The translations under genes were made by a program, and so were the position numbers. From the NCBI GenBank assembly GCA_037176725.1, contig JAZBRS010000077.1, forward strand, positions 6,820,001 to 6,884,000: a stretch of DNA of 64,000 bases, read 5' to 3'. A model generated the notes under the pieces. It did not search any database. It was not told where the DNA came from and was given only the letters and a program-made list of their open reading frames with translations. Shown one piece after another: positions 54,385 through 64,000 of the stretch. The stretch is from Posidonia oceanica. Lineage: Eukaryota > Streptophyta > Magnoliopsida > Alismatales > Posidoniaceae. Positions within the stretch are counted from its first letter, which is position 1, and each line of letters starts with the position of its first letter.

Positions 54385-57300
54385 TCAAGGGCAGTACCTT
54401 TTCAGGTGCATTGCATTCCAAGGGTCAGGAAGATCCATTCCGTTATGGGATAGTCGATAAGCATTCCCTAGATATACAGCAACCACTATGTAGGGTCCTT
54501 CCCAATTTGGCTTTAACTTTCCCTTAGGGTGGGGCTTATTGCAGGGCAACACTTCTTTAAGCACTAGATCACCAATTTTAAACTTGCGTTTGATTATTTT
54601 CTTCTGGTAAGTCTTGGTTAACCTTTGTTGGTAGACACGCGTATGCTCGGCGGCTGTCAGCCGTTTCTCATCAAGGAGTTCCAAATGAAGGAGTAAAGCT
54701 TGCCTCTTTTCTTCGACAGACATTCTCCTATCAATCTTAACTCTAAATGAAGGGATCAGGATCTCGTATGGGACCACTACCTCCATACCAAAGGCTAAAG
54801 CATAGGGGGTTTGACCCGTTGCCGTCCTTATGGTGGTGCGGTATGCCCATAATGCATTAACAAGCTTATCTGACCAATCCAATCCCTTAGCGTCTTCTAC
54901 CATTTTTTTAATGATTTTGATTAAGGTTTTGTTAGTAGCTTCCGCTTGATCGTTCCCTTACGGGTAATATGGGGAAGAGTGGTGTAGAGTGATACCGAAT
55001 TTTCGACACAACCGCTTGAACTCTTCTGAGATGAAGATTGGTCCATTGTCTGCTACTAAGGCTTTAGGCACCCCGAACCTTGCGATGATATTTCACTGTA
55101 CGAATCGGCACAGGGTTGTGGCCTTGATGTTTGCAAACGCCTCTGCTTCTACCCATTTGGTGAAGTATTCCGTTGCCGTCAGGATGAAAGTGTTGCCCTT
55201 TCCCTGATGGATAAGTCCCACCACATCGAAGGCCCACATGTAGAAAGGCCATGGTGTTGATAAAGCGTGAAGCACTGAAGCCGGAGCATGGATCTTGTTG
55301 GCGTGCAGTTGGCAACTCTTGCATCGCTTGACTTTACTTGCGCAGTCGACTTCCATGATTGGCCAGTAGTACCCCCTTCTGATGATCATTTTAGCCATGA
55401 ACTGGGAGTTGATGTGGCCTCCGTAGACCCCCTCATGTGTTTCCTTGAGGATCTTGGTCGACTCAGATGTATCCACACATCGGAGTTCAATCCCTAGGAG
55501 CGTTCTCCGAAAGAGTGTGTTGGCTCTAATATAGTATTTGGTAGCCATCCTCCTCAGTGCTTCTCTGTCCTTGGGAGTCGCATAGGCCAGGAAGGTGCAG
55601 TCTTGTACATAGTTCAGTATGTCATAATACCACGAGTTGCCATCGTCGTTTACTTCTGTAGCTCCTTGATAATAGACATTTGTGCATATTAAGCTTTCCT
55701 GGTTTAGTTCCTCTCTGAGTTCTTCAACCCATTCAATGGCAGACCCCACTGTTGGGGTGCTGAATCTTCGCACCATGATGGATTGCTCATCTGTCCCTGA
55801 GCTGAAGGGGAGCGAGGATGCTAATGAGGCTAATGAATCAGCCAGGATGTTGTTGCTTCTAAGGGCGTGCACATATATAACCCGGTCAAATTTCTTCAGT
55901 AAGGCTTTAGCCAGGTTGTGGTATTCCTGCAGCTTTGGCGAGAGGATTTTGTATTTGTTGAAGACTTGTCGTATGACAAGCTGTGAGTCCCCAACCACTT
56001 TTAGCCTTCTTGCCCCTAGATCGAGAGCCATTCGGAGCCCTAGAATGAGTGCCTCATATTCTGCAATGTTGTCACCTGCCGAGAAGAGTAGTTGTGCTGT
56101 AGTGGGGAGAACGACGCCCTCTGGTGTGAGGAGTGTTGCCCCTATTCCAGCGCCTTATGAATTAAGCGCTCCATCGAAATGGAGGGTCCATTCTCTGATG
56201 AGTGGCACGACACTATTGATTGCCAGTATCTCCTCGTCTGGGAAATCTGTTGACACTGGCTAATACTCTGACACAGGTAGCCCGACGAGTTGGTCCGCGA
56301 TGGCTTGCCCCTTGATTGCCTTCTAGGTGATGAATTGTAGGTCAAACTCAGTAAGGAGCATTTGCCATCGTGCTAGCCTCCCGGACAATGCTGGTTTCTC
56401 GAACATGTACTTGATGGGGTCCATCTTGGCTAAGTAGTAGAGTTTGTGTGCAAGAAAATAGTGTCTGAGCTTTTGTGAGGCCCATACTAAGGCTAAGCAA
56501 TGTCTCTCGATCTAGGAGTACTTCCTCTCATATTCGATGAACGTTCTACTGAGGTAATAAACTGCTTTCTCCTTCCTCCCAGTTTCATCGTGTTGTGCAA
56601 GGACAACACCCACCGAGTTATCAGTGACGGCCAAGTAGAGTAGCAATGGCCACTCGGGGACTGGAGCAGTCAGTACTGGAGGGTTGAGGAGGTAGAGTTT
56701 CAGCTCATCGAAGGCCTTCTGATAGGTGTGATCCCACCTGAATTCTGCACCGCCTTTTAAGAGCTCATAGAATGGTCTATACTTTTCCGCATGTTGAGAG
56801 ATGAATCTTCGGATGAACTGTAGCCTCCCTATGAGTCCTCTGAGTTCCTTGATGTTCCTTGGCGGTGGCATGGCTGTTATAGCTTTGGCTTTGGTGGGAT
56901 CCACTTCTATGCCTCTTTTGCTCACTATGAAGCCAAGCAACTTTCCGACAGTGACCCCGAAGACACACTTCTTAGGGTTCAATCTGAGATTGTACTGGTC
57001 TACTCTCCGGAGTACTCTTTCTAGTGCTTCAAAGTGTCCCTCTCTTGTTTTTGACTTTACTAACAGGTCATCCACATAACACTCGATGCAATCGTGTATC
57101 ATGTCGTGAAAGATTGCCATCATAGCCCTTTGATAGGTTGCTCCGGCGTTCTTTAATCCAAACGGCATGACTACATAGTAGTAGGTCCCCCATGGAGTAG
57201 TAAATGCGGTTTTCTCCTGGTCTTCTTCTGCAAGTTTAATCTGGTTGTAACCAGAGAAACCGTCTATGAATGAAAGCATCTCATGGCCTGCTGTGTTTTC

Positions 57301-58227
57301 TATGAGGATGTCTATGTGTGGAAGAGGGAAATCGTCTTTTGGGCATGCTTCATTGAGGTTCCTGTAGTCAATGCACACACGCACTTTGCCATCTTTCTTC
57401 ATCACTGGAACTATGTTGGCAATCCATTCTGGATACACCACAACTCTGATGAACTTTGCTTTGTGTAGCTTGTCTATCTCCTCTTTGACTTTTAGAGCGA
57501 GGTCTGGACGTAGACGCTGGAGCTTTTGCTTCGCTGTCTTAGCGCCTGGCTTGAGAGGGAGCCTGTGCTCCACCAGTAGTGAATCAAGCCCAGGCATTTC
57601 TTCGTAGGAGAAGGCTAGTACCTTCATATACTTTTTGAGTAGTCTTTCCATTCTAGTCCGTTCATCTGAGTTGAGGGCAGAGCTTATCCGTACTGGTCTT
57701 GGATCATCTTCAGTGCCCAGATTGACTTCCTCTGTTTCTTCAGCGGCAGCCTTGGTCTGCTCATCGTATTTCTTCATCATTTCTTCGAAGATGGCAGAGT
57801 CTACCGATTCTTCATCTGGGTCCTCTTCTATATCCACCAGCTCGAAGACTTCATAGTTTCCAGTGTTTTTGCCAGTGATATTTGACACTTCTTCGACCAG
57901 GAAGATGGCATGCGACGTGGCTAGCTCCTATGGCAATGCTGTGGTATAGTGACATACTTTTACAGTTTGGGTGATCGGCTCCTTCCTGTCCCGACCTGCA
58001 CACTTAGTAGAGTGATTAGATACTTTTTGCGAGGACACGGTAGCGGTTAAGCCGTCCCTGCCTTGGCCTCGTTTACCTTTCCCACTACTATCTAAACTAG
58101 GAAGTAAATTGCTAGAAAGTAAATCATGCGAAAACAAAATGTAGGAATTAAATGCAGGAAAGAAATTATTCACAAGAGTAGGGGGTTTGCCCCTAGGTTT
58201 GCCTCTGCGGTGGAGGCGGTTCGCCAT
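54385..58227 (-). pseudogene. pol: Element D RT-RNase H-integrase
   Basis: A single frame from ATG 58227 to TAA/TAG 54385, broken by stops at 57928, 56512 and several others (also near 56320, 56260 and 56157, TGA near 55093, TAA near 54958), each at a position expected to be Gln, Trp or Arg. RT: VPVMKKDGKVRVCIDYRNLN, MLSFIDGFSGYNQIKLAEED, VVMPFGLKNAG, IECYVDDLLVKSK (intact box). The RT-linked RNase H lacks the first catalytic Asp. Archaeal-type RNase H: LHFDGALN, NIAEYEALILGL, NILADSLASLA. Integrase: CKSCQLHANK, AFDVVG, ADNGPIF, QAEATNK, ending HLKRYCP. The start lies 8 bp after the gag-PR stop and in a different frame, so expression needs a shift, restart or splicing. Confidence 0.87.
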
Positions 58228-58234
58228 TTGGCGT

Positions 58235-61200
58235 TCAGTATGTGGCCCCGGCCCCTTCTTGCTTAGAGGGGCAAGGCCGTAGGTTGCTAAGGAAGCAGGA
58301 GAGCTTGCAGATGTGGTCGGAGTCCTCTGTTTTGGTGTCTTCCATAGAGGTTCCGGGGGAGTCGCTTGCTTGGATGTCCAGAGGTTGGGGAGTCTAACCT
58401 GTGGCCTTGGTCCCTTCTTGCTTCGGGGGACAAGGTTGTAGATTGTTGAAAAGACAGGTGAACTCGCAGACAGGATCAGAGTCCTCTACTTCAGCGCCTT
58501 CAGTGGGGGTTCCGGAGGAATCGCTTGCTTGGATGTCCAGAGATAAAGGAGCTTCTGGGGATGCGGGGAGAGCAGTAGGGACCTCTTCCGTGTAGGAGGT
58601 TGGTGCTTCTTCCTCGGGCTTCGTCGAAGCGTTGAGGATGGTTGGAACTTCTTCTAGGCAGGGAGAAGGAGTTGGTGCCGTCTCGGGGTCTGTAAGAGCG
58701 TCGAGGATGACAGGCTTAGGGGCCTTTGTGGTTGTGGTTGTTGCTGGGAAGTCAGGAACTGTGTCTGACACTTGCTTATCGTGCACTTGTAGCCCAACTA
58801 ACATAAAGTGGTTGGCAAGTGACCATGCTAGAGGTTTGCTTGGGTCTGGTTGCCCAAGGTACCCTAGCCCGGTACGACTGCGCTCCTCTGGCGTTTCAAG
58901 CACGTCCCTCATTCCTTGTTCCTGGCGGCCAAGTCCCTTCCCCGAGGTGTATCCTATCTTAAGGAGGATCTCCCAAGGCCTTTTCATGTGGTCGGAGTAA
59001 TCGTATTGATTTATATCAATACTCTTGGGAGTGAAGACCTTTTTGACATTGTTTATGGCCTTGACAGTTGTGTCCCTGATCAATGGCGCCAGTGTGGTAG
59101 TCGGGATTGTTACTAGGTGGGCTTCAGCTTCCACCGGCTCATCTCCCTGTATTTTGATGATTTTCCCTTGGTAAAGGAACTTCATGCATTGATGGCGCGG
59201 GGAGGTGACTGCCTTGATCTCCTCGATCCATTGGCGCCTTAATATGAGTCGATACGAGATTGGGGCATCGACTACTGTGAGCTCTGTTTCCATTTGGAGG
59301 GGGCCATTGGTAACTTGGGTAGTTATCTTTCCCAAGGCTGCTTTTCTGTTGTTGTCGTACCCTGATACAGTTAAGGCTGCTGGGCATAATTGAGATTCGG
59401 TTAGCCTAACTAACTGCAGGGTTTCTAGGGAGCATACGTTTAAAGTTGCCCCAGTATCGACAAGCACACTAGAAAGTTTGTAACTATTTATTACAATAGT
59501 AACACTTAAAGGTAAAGTCCTCCTTTCAGGAGGAGCTAATTCGAAGTCGGTGAAGATAACTGTGGGCTCCATGAACACGGCAGCGGCGACGGTGGCCAGA
59601 GCTTCAGCAGGCATGTCCTCTGGTACTTGGGCTTTCTTCAATACCTCCATCAGGATGTCCCGGTGCTTCTCTGAGGCTCTGATCAGCTCGTAGATAGAGA
59701 TCTTTGCTTGTGTCTTTCCGAGCTACTCCAGGACATCGAAGGTACCTTCTACCCTCCGGGGTATGTGGAACTCCGGTTGAGGTGGGGAAGTGGCTGGTTC
59801 TGCATTAGGCGGAGGCAGTACGACTTGGTTGGAGATCCACCCGGTTCTTGTGATGGGGGCCTACTGTGCTTGGTTGTGTTCTCCCTTGGTGTGGCCGGAC
59901 TTGAGTAGAGACAAAGGTTTCCTTAGAAGAGACTGCCCCTGGTTTATGGACAGTTGAGATGAGTTCAACAATGTAGGCCTCTAGATCTGGGTATACCCTT
60001 GGGCTACTTGATTATCGGTGAGCTACTGGAATCCTTGGATACTTGGGACTTCATCGTCCTCGTCATCAATCTAGCCGCCTATGCCATTTGGTGCTGGGTC
60101 TCCCATGTGGAATCCCGCCAGATAAGGTCCCCAGATCATTTCCAGGGTCGTTTCATGGTCCGCCTGGATGGTGATCATCTCGCCTTGGAACTTGAATTTT
60201 AATAGCTGGTGCGTCGAGGACGCAACTGCACATATTTCCGCCAACCAAGTTCTCCCGAGGATCAACGGTTCTGCTAGGTCACATTCTACCACCATGACCT
60301 TAGTAATGCTGGTGAGGGGGCCGATGGTAATTGCGAGCTGAACTGTCCCTATCACCTTTGTCTGGATATTATTAAAGCCCTTGCAAAAGATCTTCTCCCT
60401 GGTGATATCCTCTTCTTCGACATCCAGGTAATCGAGTGTGTTCAGAGAGCACGCACTGCGACTAGCCCCTGTGTCCACAAGTATGCCAGGGAGGAGGTAG
60501 CCGTTGACCTCTACAGTGATCACCAATGGCCAGAGCCGTTTCTCCGGAGTGGGTAGTTCTGAGTCCTTGAAGACTATATTTCTCCGCTCATACTCCTTGA
60601 TAATTTTCCGGGCTATCTTGAAGGGATCTATCCTGGCATTTTGTTCTTGGGATTGGCCTTCCCCTAGGAGGAAATTGAAGCACCTGAGGAGCTCAAGGTC
60701 ATCCTCCTCGCCTTCTTCGTCTTGTGTTGTCTCTATTGGGAATTCCCATTCTATGGATCCTTGTTCAGAGCACACCTCGACGTCATTACTTTCCGCAATG
60801 GAGGAAGCCGGCTCTGGTTCTGATTCAATTAGGCACATGGTGACGGTCTTGGCTTCAGGTGGGTTGTCTTCTGTCTCCAGGTGCGCCACCGGGTGATTAG
60901 GCAGAGGGTTCTGGTGTATCTGCAACTTGTGCTGTTCCATCCTAGCCTCTTTCAATCTATCCTTGAGGGCTGACCACATTATTTCTCTCTTATCGTTTAG
61001 ATCGTATATTCGATCTTTTAACACATAACATTCCTCAAGTATGTGCCCATTTTTCTGGTGGTAGACACAGTACTTGGTCATGTTTGCGTTGGGAGCATTC
61101 GGTTTTGGCACTGGGAGTTGTAAGTCCCCACTTTCGATCAGCATCCTGAAGATGTCTGGGATCGTCTCTGGAAGTGGTGGGTAGCTTTGTCTCCTTGGTC

Positions 61201-62824
61201 CTCTAGGTGCCTGTGGAGGAGGAACATTGTGGTAGTCCCTCTGCCCTTGCGGTGGTGCTTTGTATTGACCGCTGTTCTGCCCCTGTTGAGCATTTACCGG
61301 GGGGTTAAGGTGCTGGGGTTGGAACTGTTGGAATGGCTGCCTCTGTGGTTCCACTTGATATTGAGGCTGCTGGAAGGGCTGCCCTTTCCATCCCTTCTGA
61401 TGCTGCGTGGTTAGTTGTGCCATGTTGCCAGTGATACCTTCTATGGTATGTCCCGCAGTCTTCTTCCGGCTCTTTGCTTCGAGCTCCAGGAATGGTAGCT
61501 CTTCTCTGTTCTGCATCACCTTGGCGGCCCGCTCATATAACTGTGGATAGGTGTGGAAGTCACCTACTAACAGTCCAGCTCTGAGTGCTCCCGTGGTGTT
61601 TCTTACGATTATTTCCACAGCTTGGCCTTCAAGTATGTAGCATTCTGATCTAGCGGCCATGTCCCTCCACCAGCTAGTGAAGGTGACGAAGTCCTCATTT
61701 GACCTCATCCTCTCAGCTGTGAGGTCGCCCGTAGTGGGTTTGTGTGGCACCCGGTGACTATATTGATTTAGGAATTTTTCCTCAATTATCCTAAAATCCT
61801 GGAGATCAGAGGAAGTCAGGGTGTCAAACTACTTTAAGGCTTCTCCCTCAAGCATCTTGAAGAAGAGGTATGCAGTGAGCCTGGCGCCATAACGGTATGG
61901 CAGAGTATCTATAGTGAAGGCAGCTATGTGGTTCCTGGGATCCTTTGTACCGTTATATCTCCTCATTTTTGGCATTTTAAACCCTGGGGGAAAGGCAAAG
62001 TGAGGGAACTTGGAGATGTCGTAGCCGATGGGCGTCTTGGAAGTGACCCCGGCCTCTGTTAATGCTTCGGCAATCATCCTCTTAAGATCAGTCCCTGGTG
62101 CGACGTAATGCCCCTGGCTCAGGTGTTGGTGTGTTGGTGGGATTGATGGTAGCGATGGGTTATATGGTGGATGGAAGAATGATGATTGGGGTCGTGTAGG
62201 GTAGTAAGGTGTGTTAACGGGAGGTTGTTGTGGATGGAGGAATGGTGGTGGAGGTGGAGTGGGGTAGTATGGCGTGTTAGCGGGAGGTTGTGGTAGGTAT
62301 GGGGTTGCGTATGGTGGAGTTGGGTGGATATAAGGGTAGGTGGGCGTCGGGTAGTATGGTGGATAGGGGCCTTGGTTAGGGAAGGTAGGGTTAGGTGTGG
62401 CATGCGTGTAGACGAGCGTATGGAATAGGTGGTTGTAGTGTTCTTGGAGGGTGGAGGTTTGTGGGTTTGTGTGCATGAATTGTTGTTGTTGAGCCAGGGA
62501 TTGCCGAACCTCATAGGTCTCCTCCTCAATTGGGTAGGAAGTAGTCACAACGGGAGGCACAACGTTAGAAGTTGCCTCGAGATGCGTGAACTCGGGCGGG
62601 ATGTCTATTGTTCGGGACTGATCTGCCTCCCCTCCTTCTTCGTTTGTATCAGTATGGTAATCGAAGGGGATGGAGGCGTGCGGAAATTTTCGCCGGCCAG
62701 TGGCTAGTGAGAAGCCAGGGGTTCCTGGCCCTTCCATTTGTGAGGCTGAGCCTCTGAAGATAGACCCATCCGAGCCTTGGCCTTGTTGTGCCATGGAGGT
62801 AGAGGTAGTACTCATGCGCTTCAT
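58235..62824 (-). pseudogene. gag: Element D gag with two aspartic protease domains
   Basis: One frame of about 1530 codons from ATG 62824 to TGA 58235-58237, interrupted by TAGs at 61829 (Trp in the conserved ALKWF motif), 60071, four more between 60023 and 59731, and 58394. Order: a Tyr/Pro-rich N-terminus (PYYPTP repeats), capsid-like region (FKMPKMRRYNGTKDPRNH, EGEALK, FVTFTSWWRDMA), and knuckle CVYHQKNGHILEEC near 61040-61070. Protease 1 follows with GILVDTGASRSACSL (near 60470) and LILGRTWL. Protease 2 has SVLVDTGATLNVCSL (near 59455) and LILRRQW, plus a G-patch-like GYTSGKGLGRQEQGM and GLGYLG stretch (near 58870-58960). Both proteases keep D-T-G. A Ser/Thr/Pro-rich tail with a tandem duplication ends the frame. 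Confidence 0.85.
58241..58546 (-). repeat. Tandem ~150-bp duplication at the 3' end of D gag-PR
   Basis: Two in-frame copies (58397-58546 and 58241-58390) each encode LDIQASDS, then an acidic linker, EDSD, and CPPKQEG or CPSKQEG. They differ at about a quarter of positions, so the duplication is not recent. The upstream copy ends in TAG 58394. Confidence 0.8.
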
Positions 62825-64000
62825 TGTTCTTTTCTTTTTTTTGTATTTTTTTCTCTTTCTTTTTTTTCTCTTTTTTCTTTTTTTTTCTTTTTTCTCTTTT
62901 TTTTTTTGCTTTTGTTTCTTCTTCTTTTTTTCTTTTGTTTTTCTAGACTATTACAGGAGATAAAAAAGAGAAATTACAGACTCAATGAACACTAATTAAT
63001 ACAGACTCGATAGAATTTGAAAAGAAAAATAACAGAAATGGAAACAGTCTGTGCTTATAATCCTGTGATTAGTAGCATGCCTAATCCCTACAAACAATGC
63101 ACTGAATCGTAATCCCCTACTAGTCGCCTGTTTTACAGGCGGCCTGACAAGTCGTCGATTTCACCGATGGCTCACCGAGGCGCCTCCTGAACTGGCGGCT
63201 GTGCCCCTGGTTCAGTCAGCAAACCGGGTCTGTCTAGGACAGACCACGCAATCAGTGAAGAAGGAAAACGAGAGCAGGTTTCGAACAATGCGTTGTTTTT
63301 ACTTGTTTAGGTGTTTAATTAATGGATTGATTAATTGCACCTGCATGGGTCACAAGCAACTGGGATTGGTTGGCTTTAAGGTACTCCTCCTTGACCTTCG
63401 CTAGGGTCCACTAAGAGGGGCCTAAGTGGGGGGCTTGTCTCTCTAAAGAGGGACCCTCCACCTAGGATTCTGTCCTTAGTCTCGGCACTTAACAAACCAT
63501 AAAGCAATAAAAAACACAGAGTACTAAGGTGTAAAGTATCTACCAAGTTCCACTATTGGCTCAGAGAGAAAGAGAAGCCAATAACAATACTTGGGACACC
63601 TTGAGATCTTGATCTAACTATTGCAGCTAACACTGAGTATGGGAGAGTGACTTGCACTGGCCCGGGTTCGCTCAGGTGAACTGTTCCTGTTAGAGGAAGA
63701 CTTCCTCAAGGGACTTCCACTTTAATACAAAACAACTAGTTTCCACCTTAAGGGTGGACACAAGCAAAGCTAGAAACCGTTAAAAAACTAGAGTACAGTG
63801 GACATGGGAAGTTTGTTTTTACTTTTTAGTGCTACTGCAAATCTAAAAACACAACACAAAGGACAGGAAAAAACTAAGAGGTCTGTAGTAAAAAACTGGA
63901 CTGAGGGAGGCGCCTGCTTAACCGACGTCTATTTCAGTCGCCCTCTGGAGGAGCGGCTCAGACAGACGCTGCTTGTACTGGCGGCTCGCAGCACAGTCTC
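62825..64000 (-). other. Element D leader upstream of gag, with GTCGCC dyads
   Basis: 62825-62945 is pyrimidine-rich on + (A/G-rich in the sense strand). Dyads of the LTR type lie at 63122-63143, 63178-63200, 63908-63930, 63936-63958 and 63964-63985. No primer site or LTR end is seen before 64000, so the leader exceeds 1.1 kb. No gene. Confidence 0.6.

Larger units (their letters stand above)
43090..64000 (-). mobile_element. Element D: giant Tat-type element with two antisense genes; 5' LTR beyond the window
   Basis: 3' LTR 43090-44390, PPT, antisense PMD-type genes (45413-46772; 47310-52992), pol (54385-58227), gag with two proteases (58235-62824), leader to the window end. The internal region exceeds 19.6 kb. 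Gag and pol are clearly different from A-C (another Tat family). Many TAG stops show it is old or long methylated. It is inserted in C's gag. Confidence 0.82.

Overview
The window is angiosperm (land-plant) nuclear DNA made wholly of nested LTR retrotransposons. I see no host gene, rRNA or tRNA gene. All four elements are Ty3/gypsy of the Tat/Ogre type. The reasons are a tRNA-Arg-like primer site (TGGCGACTCTGCTGGGGA), a second archaeal-type RNase H after the RT-linked one, CxxHx4-GHx4C-type gag knuckles, very long LTRs, and extra genes of the plant mobile domain (PMD) class between pol and the 3' LTR. All four have gag-pol on the minus strand. I call them A to D from left to right.

Layout. 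Element A (1-24259) has a 5848-bp 5' LTR (18412-24259), a PBS, gag-PR, RT, RNase H and integrase (8302-17077), a sense-strand PMD ORF (5826-6863), a 3.3-kb tract of hairpins and tandem repeats (2200-5400), a PPT, and the first 2106 bp of its 3' LTR; the rest lies left of the window. A sits inside B (24260-34580), which has a 3280-bp 5' LTR, a PBS, a leader, a decayed gag with no pol behind it, and its own hairpin tract. B's right end lies in an intron of an antisense PMD gene of C (34581-43089), a decayed element with pol at 36656-42890. D (43090 to beyond 64000) ends inside C's gag with a 1301-bp 3' LTR. D carries two spliced antisense PMD-type genes (45413-46772, and nine exons in 47310-52992), pol (54385-58227) and gag with two protease domains (58235-62824).

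How the parts relate. A is recent: its LTR segments 1-2106 and 22153-24259 differ at roughly 17 substitutions by eye (about 0.8 %). B, C and D carry many in-frame stops, nearly all of which look like CAG/CAA-to-TAG/TAA or TGG-to-TAG changes, as expected from deamination of methylated cytosine. No copy looks fully competent; A's RT also has Asp in place of the Tyr of the YVDD box.

The most unusual content is not protein. (1) A's 3' region is a hierarchical array of hairpins whose stems co-vary: five modules, each closed by its own 9-13 bp helix, all inside an outer 9-bp helix. B has the same design with different sequence. (2) B's LTR has seven paired inverted repeats. (3) D has about 20 copies of a dyad AGTCGCC-N9-GGCGAC placed in the LTR U3, ahead of both antisense genes, and in the gag leader. 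(4) The PMD gene is intronless and sense in A, but antisense with an intron at the matching codon in C and D.
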